Assembly: GCF_041429785.1 (NCBI RefSeq)
Contig: NZ_CP163423.1
Location: 62,001-126,000, forward strand
DNA length: 64,000 bases
From: Fretibacter rubidus
GTDB taxonomy: Bacteria > Pseudomonadota > Alphaproteobacteria > Caulobacterales > Maricaulaceae
Direction: 5' to 3'
The first letter of the stretch is position 1; the number at the start of each line of letters is the position of its first letter. Made by a program: the position numbers and the translations under genes. This document shows positions 54,018 through 63,021 of the stretch, in pieces. The notes beneath the pieces are model-generated. The model was not told the DNA's origin and ran no database searches. It worked only from the letters and a program-made list of their open reading frames with translations.

Positions 54018-54138
54018 AGTATGTCCCTTTTTACCGACCTGTAATTAAAGCTCACAGTAGCGGCTTGGGGCCTAACTTCAAGGGTGATTTGTGACGATTT
54101 GAGAGCGAAAAAACCTGCGTCTAAGAAAAATGTGCCCG

Positions 54139-54759
54139 TTAGAAAAGCGGGTTAGCCCCCCAAAGCGTGTCTCGTTTTGCCCAGCCCTTTATTTTGCCGT
54201 CCGCTATGACGCGGCACCAGCTATCTTCACAAAAATCTAGCTGCAAAACTGCGTCTTTCTGCGCAATCGCAATTAAGGGGGCGTCGACTTTGGGGCGTTT
54301 TAAAATATCAATCTGTGCCGTGGTAATAACATTGCGTTGACCCGATAGCCCCGACAGATAGACCCAGGCTTCTTCACCATTGATGTCACGAATTTTGCGC
54401 CATTGTTCAGTCTCCGCCACAACAATCACAGGCAAGCCCCGCTTGCGATATTGCCAGAGTACAGAATGTTCCATGCTGGGCCCAGAACGCCCGTTAGTTT
54501 TTGAAAATTTAAGCGAGACATAACGCGGCACTTCAAAACCTGAAGGTGTGTTGGCTGCCCCAACGCGGTAAATCGCGCGGTGGGTCTTGTGCGTGTTCAC
54601 GGTGTTTGTGTTGGGCAGGGGTTTAACGACACGCTTCATGGGCGGTGTCGCTTTTTCCAAGGTCGTATGGGACTTTGCATCTTGGGCGAGTGCTGTCCCT
54701 GATACGGTCAATGCCGCTATAAGGCAAAAAACGCCTGCCTTTATCTGAAAGTCCCACAT
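54139..54759 (-). CDS. Exported bacterial SH3-domain protein
   Basis: 206 residues. A signal peptide (1-~25, GTALAQ) and a Thr/Pro/Lys-rich linker precede an SH3_4-type domain (YVSLKFSKTNGRSGPSMEHS, WRKIRDINGEEAWVYLSGLS) and a second SH3-like part (VDAPLIAIAQKDAVLQLDFC; WCRVIADGKIKGWAKRDTLW). The RSGPSxEHSVLWQYRKRGLP motif is typical of this alphaproteobacterial periplasmic family, whose role is presumed to be in cell-wall contact. Divergent from the dehydrogenase gene at 54951. Confidence 0.9.
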   Translation of the reverse strand: MWDFQIKAGVFCLIAALTVSGTALAQDAKSHTTLEKATPPMKRVVKPLPNTNTVNTHKTHRAIYRVGAANTPSGFEVPRYVSLKFSKTNGRSGPSMEHSVLWQYRKRGLPVIVVAETEQWRKIRDINGEEAWVYLSGLSGQRNVITTAQIDILKRPKVDAPLIAIAQKDAVLQLDFCEDSWCRVIADGKIKGWAKRDTLWGANPLF

Positions 54760-54950
54760 GATATCGTCACAGTATAATTAATGAAAGATGACCCCTGTTT
54801 GCGCCCAAAGCTTAAACGCACTGTTAAAACGGTCTAAATTAATCAGACTTTTTGGATGAATATCCCGCCAGACGTCCCCTCGACGATAAAATCAGGGCGT
54901 CTTGATAATCGGCTCTTGAATTTGTGCCCTTAAAGGCGTCAAATCCCTTC

Positions 54951-55979
54951 ATGACACTACCGACAACACCTCCCATCTCTGCCCGCCCGTCCGTCGTTGT
55001 GACACGGCGCCTGCCGCGAACGATTGAAACGCGGTTTACCGATTTATTTGAGACGACCTTGGGCGCGGATGATGACCGCCCTATGACCAAGGCGGCTTTG
55101 ATGAAAGCGGTCAGCTCCTGTGAGGTTTTAGTACCGACTGTCACGGACAAGATTTGCGCGGATATTATAGCCGCGGCCGGGCCGAACTTGCGCCTGATCG
55201 CTAATTTCGGGGCAGGGTCTGACCATATAGACGTGGCGGCGGCTCATGCGCGCGGTATCATCGTGACCAATACACCCGGTGTTTTGACTGAGGATACAGC
55301 CGACCTTGCTATGGCGCTTATTCTGGCTGTGCCGCGGCGTCTTGTGGAAGGTGACAGGTTGACCCGTGCGGGCGGCTTTACCGGATGGGCCCCGACCGCG
55401 CATTTGGGGCACCGCGTTCGCGGTAAAAAGCTCGGCATTATTGGCATGGGCCGTATCGGACAGGCTGTTGCGCGGCGGGCTCATGCTTTTGGCCTGTCAG
55501 TGCATTACCATAACCGCCGCCAAGTGCCTGCGCCCATATCGGACGCATTAGACGCAACCTATTGGGAGGACCTGGACGCGATGCTGGCCACGGTTGATAT
55601 TGTATCAATTAATTGCCCCAGCACGCCCAGCACAAAGCATCTGATTAATGCGCAGCGCCTATCAAAGATGTCCGAAGACAGCTATATTGTGAACACGGCG
55701 CGCGGTGACGTGATTGACGAAGCGGCACTCGCCGATGCCTTGGCCGACGGCCGTATTGGCGGGGCAGGGCTGGACGTGTTCGAGGCGGAACCCAAAGTTC
55801 ATCCCAAGTTGATGAACCTGCCTAATGTTATTTTGGCGCCGCATATTGGCTCTGCGACACATGAATCGCGCCGTGAAATGGGTGAAAAGGTCCTGATTAA
55901 TATTCGCGCTTTGATTGACGGCCATGTTTGCCCTGACCGTGTTTTGCCGCCGCGCGAGACCGTATCGCTTGCCTCTTAA
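54951..55979 (+). CDS. D-2-hydroxyacid dehydrogenase (glyoxylate/hydroxypyruvate reductase type)
   Basis: 342 residues from the ATG at 54951; a GTG at 54924 would add nine. NAD-binding GIIGMGRIGQAVARRAHAFG lies mid-protein. Catalytic residues appear as Arg in NTARGDVIDE, Glu in GLDVFEAEP and His in LAPHIGSATHESR. The substrate domain has ANFGAGSDHIDVAAAHARGI. It reduces glyoxylate or hydroxypyruvate, or oxidises a related D-hydroxyacid; the exact substrate is not readable. The lipoprotein metallo-beta-lactamase gene follows by 31 bases. Confidence 0.93.
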   Translation: MTLPTTPPISARPSVVVTRRLPRTIETRFTDLFETTLGADDDRPMTKAALMKAVSSCEVLVPTVTDKICADIIAAAGPNLRLIANFGAGSDHIDVAAAHARGIIVTNTPGVLTEDTADLAMALILAVPRRLVEGDRLTRAGGFTGWAPTAHLGHRVRGKKLGIIGMGRIGQAVARRAHAFGLSVHYHNRRQVPAPISDALDATYWEDLDAMLATVDIVSINCPSTPSTKHLINAQRLSKMSEDSYIVNTARGDVIDEAALADALADGRIGGAGLDVFEAEPKVHPKLMNLPNVILAPHIGSATHESRREMGEKVLINIRALIDGHVCPDRVLPPRETVSLAS

Positions 55980-56010
55980 TGTTTTTGCCTCTTAACCTTC
56001 AAGGATTTTT

Positions 56011-56955
56011 ATGCCTCGTTTTATCACGCCTTCCCTCATAACTCTGGCTGCATTACTGACCGCGTGCTCTGGCCAAGAGACATCTGCTGCGGCGCACGCT
56101 GAGGCACAAGCAAAAGCAGAAGAGACACAAGAGGCGCCAAAGCCTGTTCTGTCTTTTGAGACGATTGGTGAAAACCTTCATGTCATTTTTGGCTCCGGCG
56201 GCAATGTCGGGGTTAGCACAGGCGAAGACGGTATCATCATCATTGATGATAAGTTCGAACGTAACGCCGAAGAAATCCTCTCGACACTCAAAACGCTGTC
56301 TGATCAACCGCTACGTTATGTGCTGAACACTCATTATCACGGCGACCACACAGGCTCTAATATACAAATGAAAGAGACGGGCGCGACGATTATGGCCCAT
56401 GATAACGTGCGTAAACGCATGGGCATGACGTTTGAGAATAAAGTCTTTGGCCGCGTCACAGAGGCGCGCGACCCAGAATCTTGGCCGACATTGACATTTT
56501 CTGACACCGCGACGCTGTATTTTAACGGCCACCAAGTCAATGTCATTCACGCGCCTAATGCCCATACAGACGGTGACAGCATTATTAAATTTGTCGAGGC
56601 CAACGTCATTCACATGGGTGACAATTATTTCAACGGTCTGTTCCCTTATGTCGATGTTGACGGCGGCGGCTCGCTTAACGGTATGATTGCGGCTCACAGC
56701 GCGGCGCTCGATATGGCCGACGGCAATACGAAGATTATTCCAGGTCACGGCCCCATGGCGACAAAGGCTGATCTGGAGGAAGCCCGCGCGTTATTGATGA
56801 CCATCAAAGAGCGTGTTGAGTTAGGCCTTAAACAGGGCAAAAGTGCTGATGATTTGGTGAACGAGAATATTTTGCAGGATTATTCAAAATATGCTAGCTT
56901 TATCAATGAAGAGAACATGATCCGTATCGCATATCGGTCTTTGTCTGAACAATAG
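56011..56955 (+). CDS. Metallo-beta-lactamase-fold lipoprotein
   Basis: 314 residues. A signal peptide ends in lipobox LLTAC (Cys19), then an Ala/Glu/Lys linker. The MBL domain has the zinc motif THYHGDHTG, a later Gly-Asp metal ligand in IHMGDNYFNG and His in IPGHGPMA. It is therefore a periplasmic, membrane-anchored hydrolase. Similar exported MBL proteins include cyclase-like and quinoprotein-relay types; there is no reason to call it a beta-lactamase. AAGGA precedes the ATG. Confidence 0.9.
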   Translation: MPRFITPSLITLAALLTACSGQETSAAAHAEAQAKAEETQEAPKPVLSFETIGENLHVIFGSGGNVGVSTGEDGIIIIDDKFERNAEEILSTLKTLSDQPLRYVLNTHYHGDHTGSNIQMKETGATIMAHDNVRKRMGMTFENKVFGRVTEARDPESWPTLTFSDTATLYFNGHQVNVIHAPNAHTDGDSIIKFVEANVIHMGDNYFNGLFPYVDVDGGGSLNGMIAAHSAALDMADGNTKIIPGHGPMATKADLEEARALLMTIKERVELGLKQGKSADDLVNENILQDYSKYASFINEENMIRIAYRSLSEQ

Positions 56956-56994
56956 ACAGTGATTTCGATTTCAACGGGGCGAGTACTGTGAAGT

Positions 56995-57092
56995 GAAATT
57001 CCTCCCCCAATTGGGATTTCTCTGGCATGGTGCACGACGACCCTCCCTCGCTTTGCGGGGGAGGGTCACGCATTTTACGGGGGTGAAATTTC
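56995..57092. repeat. Nested palindromic element (REP/MITE-like)
   Basis: The outer arms 56995-57008 and 57079-57092 match inversely at 12 of 14 positions (GAAATTCCTCCCCC against GAAATTTCACCCCC). Inside lies a 13-bp stem with one G-U pair and a TTT loop (57039-57067, core CCCTCCC/GGGAGGG). The whole element is about 98 bases and sits in a 241-base gap. The design suggests a small dispersed palindromic repeat rather than a simple terminator. Confidence 0.6.
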
Positions 57093-57196
57093 CTTAAATC
57101 AATTTGATAACAGCAATATTGTTGCGCCGTTTTTCCTTCATCTGTCTCGCCCTATAAGCTAGTTCTGATTTTGAACTAAAATAAAGGGTCAGCACT

Positions 57197-58111
57197 ATGT
57201 CTTTTGGATCGCATGCTTATGTCGCCGATGCGCGCAACGATACGGTTTTGTTTAACGTCAACGGTGAATTAAAAATACGCGCGGATGCTGTGGTTAATGT
57301 CTTTGATAGCGGTTTCATGCTCGGTGACGGTATTTGGGAAGGGCTTCGCGTCCACAATGGTCGTGTCGCCTTTATGCAAGACCATCTTGACCGTCTATGG
57401 GAAGGGGCCAAGGCGCTGGATATCGATTTAGGGCTGAGCCAAGATGATTTGCGCCAGCGGATTTACGATACGCTCACGGCTAATAAAATGACAGAGGACG
57501 TGCATATCCGCCTTATGGTGACGCGCGGGCTTCGTTCGACCCCTTACCAAGACCCGCGTGTTGTGGTGTCCGAACCGACCATTGTTATTGCGCCTGAATT
57601 TAAAAAACCTGACCCTAAAACGGCGGAACGCGGCTTGGCGCTTTACACCGTCGCTGTGCGCCGTGGTCGGGCTGATGTGCAAGATCCGGGGCTTAATTCT
57701 CATAGTAAAATTAACTGTATCACGGCCTGTATCCAAGCCATAAAAGCGGGCGCAGATGAGGGACTGATGCTCGACCCACAAGGGTTTGTCGCGACTTGCA
57801 ATTCCACGCATTTTTTCATTGTGCGCAAGGGTGAGGTCTGGACCAGCAGCGGTGATTACTGCCTTGACGGTATTACGCGCGGCAAAATCGTTGATTTGTG
57901 CAAGGCTAATGACATCCCAGTCTTTGAGAAAAACTTCCGGCTGATGCAATGCTATAGTGCGGATGAAAGTTTCACGACGGGGACATTTGCAGGCCTTGCG
58001 CCCGTGAAATCTATTGATGGTCGTACAATTGGTGACGGCAAGCGCGGGCCGCTGACTAAACGTTTGCAAGCGCTATATTTGGCCCATATCCATGCAGACA
58101 CGGCCGCCTAG
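57197..58111 (+). CDS. Class IV aminotransferase (branched-chain/D-amino-acid type)
   Basis: 304 residues. Fold-type IV pattern: FDSGFMLGDGIWEGLRVHNG near residues 36-55, the PLP lysine in LNSHSKINCITACIQAIKAG, and TCNSTHFFIVRKGEVWTSSG. It transfers amino groups to branched-chain 2-keto acids, or makes D-amino acids; which is not readable. The sulfotransferase-like gene follows with a two-base gap. In plants these two domains occur fused in one protein, so the pair probably acts together. Confidence 0.92.
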   Translation: MSFGSHAYVADARNDTVLFNVNGELKIRADAVVNVFDSGFMLGDGIWEGLRVHNGRVAFMQDHLDRLWEGAKALDIDLGLSQDDLRQRIYDTLTANKMTEDVHIRLMVTRGLRSTPYQDPRVVVSEPTIVIAPEFKKPDPKTAERGLALYTVAVRRGRADVQDPGLNSHSKINCITACIQAIKAGADEGLMLDPQGFVATCNSTHFFIVRKGEVWTSSGDYCLDGITRGKIVDLCKANDIPVFEKNFRLMQCYSADESFTTGTFAGLAPVKSIDGRTIGDGKRGPLTKRLQALYLAHIHADTAA

Positions 58112-58113
58112 TC

Positions 58114-58839
58114 ATGAGTGTAATTGCGATGTGGTCCGGGCCGCGAAACCTGTCGACGGCCATGATGCGCAGTTTTGGCGCGCGGGCGGATACAAGCGTT
58201 TGGGACGAGCCGTTCTTTGCGCCTTTTTTGGCCGCGACAGGCAAAGTCCACCCTGGACGGGAGGAGACACTGCTTGCGCATGAAACAGATGCCGCCCGAG
58301 TTGCTGCGCGCTGCGTCGGTGTTGTGCCCAACAATAAGACCTATTATTTTCAAAAACATATGCCCCATCACATGCTGGCTGATTTTCCGCTGGAGTGGGC
58401 TAAGTCGGCCAAGCACTTCTTTCTTATTCGTGACCCCGCCCGCGTTATCCAGAGCTACGCCAAGGGGCGTGCCGCCTTTGATCTGGATGATTTGGGCTAC
58501 GGCGCGCAACGGAAACTGTGGGATCACTTATCAGATATGACGGGCACGCCTCCGCCTGTTGTGGATAGCCAAGATATTTTAGATAATCCGCGCGGCGTGC
58601 TGTCCGAACTCTGCCAGCGATTGGATATTGCGTGGGACGAGGCGATGTTGTCATGGCCAGCGGGCCAGCGCGAGACGGACGGTGCATGGGCCCCCTATTG
58701 GTATAAATCTGTTGAAAAATCGACAGGGTTTAGCCCGCCGCCATCGGACACGCCTGTCGTGCACGGGGATTATCAGGCTATTCTGGCCGCCGCCCAAGCG
58801 GATTACGATGTCCTCTATTCCCGCCGTTTGACGGTTTAA
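58114..58839 (+). CDS. Sulfotransferase-like P-loop protein
   Basis: 241 residues. The N-terminal MWSGPRNLSTAMMRSFGARA is the phosphosulfate-binding loop, VWDEPFFAPFLAATGK follows, and FFLIRDPARVIQSYAKGRAA matches the 3'-phosphate-binding motif of sulfotransferases. The MWSGPRNLSTAMM form is that of the sulfotransferase-like half of plant aminotransferase fusions. It is tightly coupled to the aminotransferase gene. True sulfotransfer is not proven; the family is largely uncharacterised. Confidence 0.88.
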   Translation: MSVIAMWSGPRNLSTAMMRSFGARADTSVWDEPFFAPFLAATGKVHPGREETLLAHETDAARVAARCVGVVPNNKTYYFQKHMPHHMLADFPLEWAKSAKHFFLIRDPARVIQSYAKGRAAFDLDDLGYGAQRKLWDHLSDMTGTPPPVVDSQDILDNPRGVLSELCQRLDIAWDEAMLSWPAGQRETDGAWAPYWYKSVEKSTGFSPPPSDTPVVHGDYQAILAAAQADYDVLYSRRLTV

Positions 58840-58928
58840 AATAGAATAGAGCCATGATGTTTCGCCCAACAGGGGCAGGCGCTAGAGATTTTTCCGAAAC
58901 CGTATTATGGTCACCATAGGAGGCCATG

Positions 58929-59450
58929 ATGCGCATTTTTTCTTTCTGTCTATTCGGTGTTTTAATCTCTGCCCCCGTGAACGCATTTGCATGCGGGCAT
59001 CATCATCAGTGTCAAAATCATAAATCTGCGTCCCATCATCATCACGCCGTTAAATCTGTTCATGTCACACCCAATGCCATGTCAGTTAGCAAAACAGGCA
59101 GTGTGACGATTTACCGAGGTTCAGCGGCCAAGCCTGACCTTCGCGCCATTGCCGCGATTAACGCGCGCAAGGCTCAAGTGGAAATCGATGAGGCCCGCGC
59201 AACAGACGCGGCTGCCCGCCAGTCTCGGATTGAAGACCGTTTGGATGCAATCGAAGCCGCGCAGATTAAGCAGACACGCGCCACACAGCGCAGTGAAAGA
59301 CGGCGCAACCCTTATGGTTATGGCCGCACATATCGCGGTAATAATCGATTTTTTGGCCGTAATGGCTTTATTGGAAATTCCAATTTTTCGGGCGCGAGTG
59401 TTCAACTGTCCCGCCCCGTCAGACGCCCGACTAGGCGAGTAAAGCACTAA
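58929..59450 (+). CDS. Histidine-rich exported protein
   Basis: 173 residues from the second of two adjacent ATGs (58929), which is better spaced from AGGAGG. A signal peptide (~1-20, NAFAC) is followed by a His-rich stretch (CGHHHQCQNHKSASHHHHAV) that could bind metal ions, a conserved-looking Val/Thr segment, a coiled coil (AINARKAQVEIDEARATDAA), and an Arg/Gly/Asn/Tyr-rich tail. I do not recognise the family. Periplasmic metal binding or a scaffold role is possible. Its stop overlaps the convergent ThiF/MoeB-type gene by four bases. Confidence 0.75.
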   Translation: MRIFSFCLFGVLISAPVNAFACGHHHQCQNHKSASHHHHAVKSVHVTPNAMSVSKTGSVTIYRGSAAKPDLRAIAAINARKAQVEIDEARATDAAARQSRIEDRLDAIEAAQIKQTRATQRSERRRNPYGYGRTYRGNNRFFGRNGFIGNSNFSGASVQLSRPVRRPTRRVKH

Positions 59451-60196
59451 CCAGAATTGTTAGAACAGGCTGGACAGGCTGCATCTTTGGGTAGGGTAAT
59501 TGTACGCGATTCTGCGGCCAAGCCGTCATAAAGCCATAAGCGCCCGGCAAGGCTGTCGCCCGCGCCCGTGATAAGCTTAATCACTTCTAACGCCATGACA
59601 GATCCGATAACACCAGCCAAAGCGCCGACGACACCAACCGCCGCGCAGGTTTCGCTATCGGGCGGAATGTCTGGCACAAGGCAGCGGTAACACGGCGCGT
59701 CAGCATCTGTGTTAAACACGCTAACCTGTCCTTTAAACCGCCCCAATGCACCCGAAACCAAGGGCAGGCCGAGCCGCAAACAGGCATCATTGGTGATAAA
59801 CCGCGCTTTGAAATCATCAACACCGTCAATAACAATATCAGCCCCTTGCAGCAAAGCGTGGGCATTATCCGCATTGAGCCGCTGGACGATACCGCGTGTG
59901 GTCACGTCAGGGTTTAAATCATCCAGTGTGTCGGCCATGATCGTGGCTTTATCCATGCCGATATCGCTGCTGATGAATTGGACTTGGCGTTGCAAATTGG
60001 ATGCATCGACTTTGTCGTCATCAATGATGGTAATATGGCCCACGCCTGCCGCTGCTAAGTATAAGCCAGCTGGCCCGCCAAGTCCGCCGGCCCCAACAAT
60101 CACGACGCGCGACTGTAACAATGCCTGCTGCCCCGGCCCGCCAATCTCTTTTAAAACCAAGTGGCGTGCATAGCGGTTAATCGCATCAGGGTTCAC
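59447..60196 (-). CDS. ThiF/MoeB-type E1-like adenylyltransferase
   Basis: 249 residues from a GTG at 60196. The ATP-binding GAGGLGGPAGLYLAAAGVGH and NLQRQVQFISSDIGMDKA are clear, as is a GVDDFKARFITNDACLRLGL segment. Zinc cysteines are CYRC and CPAC near the C-terminus, and a candidate catalytic Cys lies in ETCAAVGVVG. No rhodanese domain is fused. It activates the C-terminal Gly of a MoaD or ThiS sulfur carrier; neither partner gene is in the window. Confidence 0.92.
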   Translation of the reverse strand: MNPDAINRYARHLVLKEIGGPGQQALLQSRVVIVGAGGLGGPAGLYLAAAGVGHITIIDDDKVDASNLQRQVQFISSDIGMDKATIMADTLDDLNPDVTTRGIVQRLNADNAHALLQGADIVIDGVDDFKARFITNDACLRLGLPLVSGALGRFKGQVSVFNTDADAPCYRCLVPDIPPDSETCAAVGVVGALAGVIGSVMALEVIKLITGAGDSLAGRLWLYDGLAAESRTITLPKDAACPACSNNSG

Positions 60197-60224
60197 GGCA
60201 ATGTCTTCTCGATAAGAGGGCTAA

Positions 60225-61502
60225 TTAAAACACTGCGGGTAAGGTCAGTGAAATCGCCGGGATAAAGGTAATCATCATAAGGGCTAATATCAGCGCCAGA
60301 TAAAATGGCCAAATGGTTTTGACCGCTTCCTCGACAGGAATTTTACCCACAGCGGCCCCAACAAATAAGACTGAACCGACGGGCGGCGTAACACAGCCGA
60401 TACCCAAGTTAATCATCATAATAATACCAAAGTGAACCGGGTCCACGCCGACCGCCATAACAACAGGCAATAGGATCGGCGTCATAATCACGATCAGCGG
60501 CGACATATCCATAAACGTGCCCAACACCAAGAGCATCACATTGACAATCAACAGTACCGCAATCGGATTGTCCGTCACTGATGTGATCAGACTGGCAAGC
60601 TGTGTTGGCGCTTCTAGCACAGCAAGCGCGTAGCCAAAGGCTGTGGCGGACGCGATGATAAGCATCACCATAGAGGTGATTTTCACCGATTCTTTGGCCG
60701 CCTTGAATAAGGATTTCAGTCCTAATGTACGATATGCAAATAACCCAATAAGCATTGTGTAAATCACAGCAATGGAAGAACTTTCTGTGGCGGTAAAGAT
60801 GCCTGATAAAATGCCGCCCATGATGATAATGGCTGTCATTAATCCGGGGATGGCAAAGACAATCGCTTTGATAAACGTGCGCCATCCTGGAAACTTACCC
60901 GCGGGATAGCCGCGCTTGACGGCAACACGCCAGGCGACAATCATCAAAAGACCAGCGGTTAATATGCCAGGCATGACACCCGCCAAGAACAAATCCCCGA
61001 TGGACACACCGATGCCGGATGACGCGGAATAGATAATCATATTGTGGGACGGCGGTATCAATAGGCCAACAATGGCCGCTGTGACGGTGACATTAACCGC
61101 GTAATCGCCGTCATAGCCGCGCTCTTTCATCAGCGGCATCAGGGTCGACCCCATAGCAGAGGCACTGGCAATCGCAGAGCCTGACACAGCCCCAAAAAGC
61201 GATGACGCACCGACATTGACAAGACCAAGCCCGCCGCGCGGACGGCCAAATGTACCTTCGGCAATTTGCACTAATCGTTCGGCTATCCCCGATCGGTACA
61301 TGAGGTCCCCGGCGAATATGAAGAACGGTATCGCCATTAATGAGAAAACGCTAACCCCTGAGGCCATGCGTTGAAACGCGACAATCAGCGGAATATCAAG
61401 AACAAAAAATGTGACCATCGCAGATCCCAAAAGGGCAAAAGCAACAGGAACACCCATAGCCAGCAGAACCAGCAACAAGGCAAGAAGGATGAAAATTTCC
61501 AT
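60225..61502 (-). CDS. dctM: TRAP transporter large permease DctM
   Basis: 425 residues with about twelve hydrophobic segments and the DctM pattern (LLALLLVLLAMGVPVAFALL at the start, SALFGAVSGSAIASASAMGS-like segment, PPSHNMIIYSASSGIGVSIG, TPPVGSVLFVGAAVG near the end). It is the conducting, sodium-coupled subunit. Its ATG overlaps the dctQ stop by one base; with dctQ and dctP it forms a complete TRAP operon. Confidence 0.96.
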   Translation of the reverse strand: MEIFILLALLLVLLAMGVPVAFALLGSAMVTFFVLDIPLIVAFQRMASGVSVFSLMAIPFFIFAGDLMYRSGIAERLVQIAEGTFGRPRGGLGLVNVGASSLFGAVSGSAIASASAMGSTLMPLMKERGYDGDYAVNVTVTAAIVGLLIPPSHNMIIYSASSGIGVSIGDLFLAGVMPGILTAGLLMIVAWRVAVKRGYPAGKFPGWRTFIKAIVFAIPGLMTAIIIMGGILSGIFTATESSSIAVIYTMLIGLFAYRTLGLKSLFKAAKESVKITSMVMLIIASATAFGYALAVLEAPTQLASLITSVTDNPIAVLLIVNVMLLVLGTFMDMSPLIVIMTPILLPVVMAVGVDPVHFGIIMMINLGIGCVTPPVGSVLFVGAAVGKIPVEEAVKTIWPFYLALILALMMITFIPAISLTLPAVF

Positions 61503-62020
61503 TATATATCTCCGCCTTTACCTTGAATGTCTGCGATAGAGGCTTTCTCTGCCGGGTCATCTAATATGCGTTCTAATGAGAACAGCGCCGTTAGCAGTCC
61601 TGCAATCGGGATGGCCAGATAGGCCATACCGCGCGGAATACCCAGCGACGGAATAACGTGGGTCCATGTGCGAATAACCAACTCGCCGCCCCACCAAAGC
61701 ATCGCCAAACCACAAAGACCGACAATGGCATTGGAAAGAACGCGCATTTTTTTACGCTTGGATTGCGAGACTAAATTTTCAATGGCAATAATGCGGATAT
61801 GGAAACCGTCGCGTACGCCAGCGGCCCCACCAAGGAAGATAAACCAAATCATCAGGGTCAGTGCCGCTTGTTCGGCCCAACTAGGGCTGGACCCTAAGAC
61901 ATAGCGGCCAAACACTTGCCAGCCGACAATAAAGGTCATGAATAAAAGTCCGATGGCCGAGACGACGAGAAGCGCGTCGGCCGCTTTTAGTGTAATCCGC
62001 GCGAGTTTATTATCTGACAT
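61502..62020 (-). CDS. dctQ: TRAP transporter small permease DctQ
   Basis: 172 residues from the ATG at 62020, which overlaps the dctP stop; a longer frame from 62089 runs inside dctP and is unlikely. Four hydrophobic segments are seen, with the family motif FGRYVLGSSPSWAEQAALTL and a RDGFHIRI-type segment (VRDGFHIRIIAIENL). It joins DctM to the periplasmic binding protein cycle. Confidence 0.93.
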   Translation of the reverse strand: MSDNKLARITLKAADALLVVSAIGLLFMTFIVGWQVFGRYVLGSSPSWAEQAALTLMIWFIFLGGAAGVRDGFHIRIIAIENLVSQSKRKKMRVLSNAIVGLCGLAMLWWGGELVIRTWTHVIPSLGIPRGMAYLAIPIAGLLTALFSLERILDDPAEKASIADIQGKGGDI

Positions 62021-63021
62021 TACAGCTCCATAGACTGGATGGATTGGACCAGTGCCTTTTGGGCATCCGACACAACGTATCTGTCCCAAACGGGCTTCAT
62101 TAAATCACTAAAGGCGGATTGGTCTTCGACCTCATTCACTTCGACCCCGGCCTCTGCGAGTTTTTCTTGCGCGTCAATTGTGCGGGCATCCCACATATCG
62201 CGCATGACGGGTACCGAATCGCGGGCTGATTGTTTGACAATCTCGCGGTCGGCATTGGACAGTTTTTCCCAACGGCTTAGTGACATGACTAAAATCTCTG
62301 GTGCCATGACGTGACGGGTGAGGCTGTAATACGGTGCGGCTTCGAAATGACGCGTGCTCTCATAGGACGGCCAATTGTTCTCCGCCCCGTCAATAACGCC
62401 TTGCACTAGGGCTTGGTAAACTTCGCCAAACGCCATGGGCGTCGCATCCGCATCAAGGCCTTTGACCATAGAGACATAAAGATCAGAATTTTGTACCCGA
62501 ATTTTCAGACCCTTTAAATCCTCTGGCGTGTAAATCGGGCGCTTTGTGTTGTAAAAACTTCGCTCGCCAGAATCGTAAAAACACAGCCCAACCAGACCGT
62601 GGGGCTTTAACGCATTTAAAATAACGTCACCGGGTGCACCGTCCATTGCGCCGCGCATATGGGCAGTCGAGCGGAATAAAAACGGCAGGGCTGGAATAAT
62701 CGTCAGCGGCTCAAAGGTATTAAGCGGCGCGATGGCGATGCGGTTAATATCCAGCCCGCCAAAAGACGTTATCTCTAGCGTGTCACGCTCTGATCCCAAT
62801 TGCCCGCCAGAGAACATTTTCACGGACAGCCGCCCGTCTGTGCGCTCGGCCATCAACTTGCCCATATATTTCACGGCTTCAACAGTTGGGAAGCCGTCTG
62901 GCAAGATATCAGCCGCCCATAAAGGCCTGTTTAATTCCGCAGACCCGCAGCCCGCCAAGACTGTCGCCGCCCCGGCGCCGAGCAGGACATTTCGGCGTGT
63001 GGTTGTTCCCCCGTCTGTCAT
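62020..63021 (-). CDS. dctP: TRAP transporter periplasmic solute-binding protein DctP
   Basis: 333 residues from the ATG at 63021, with AGGGGA eight bases upstream; a start at 63060 is poorer. The N-terminus has a Tat-like TTRRNVLLGAGAATVLAGC with a possible lipobox Cys. The DctP fold follows (RLSVKMFSGGQLGSERDTLE), the helix-hinge KGLKIRVQNSDLYVSMVKGL with the substrate-binding Arg, and VYQALVQGVIDGAENNWPSY, typical of sugar-acid and C4-dicarboxylate binders. It captures a carboxylate substrate in the periplasm. The substrate cannot be fixed. It is the first gene of the dctPQM operon. Confidence 0.95.
   Translation of the reverse strand: MTDGGTTTRRNVLLGAGAATVLAGCGSAELNRPLWAADILPDGFPTVEAVKYMGKLMAERTDGRLSVKMFSGGQLGSERDTLEITSFGGLDINRIAIAPLNTFEPLTIIPALPFLFRSTAHMRGAMDGAPGDVILNALKPHGLVGLCFYDSGERSFYNTKRPIYTPEDLKGLKIRVQNSDLYVSMVKGLDADATPMAFGEVYQALVQGVIDGAENNWPSYESTRHFEAAPYYSLTRHVMAPEILVMSLSRWEKLSNADREIVKQSARDSVPVMRDMWDARTIDAQEKLAEAGVEVNEVEDQSAFSDLMKPVWDRYVVSDAQKALVQSIQSMEL

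Noticed and set aside
62021..62089. Longer dctQ start at 62089
   Set aside because: It would overlap dctP by 70 bases and gives an N-terminus unlike DctQ; the ATG at 62020 overlapping the dctP stop is the normal arrangement.
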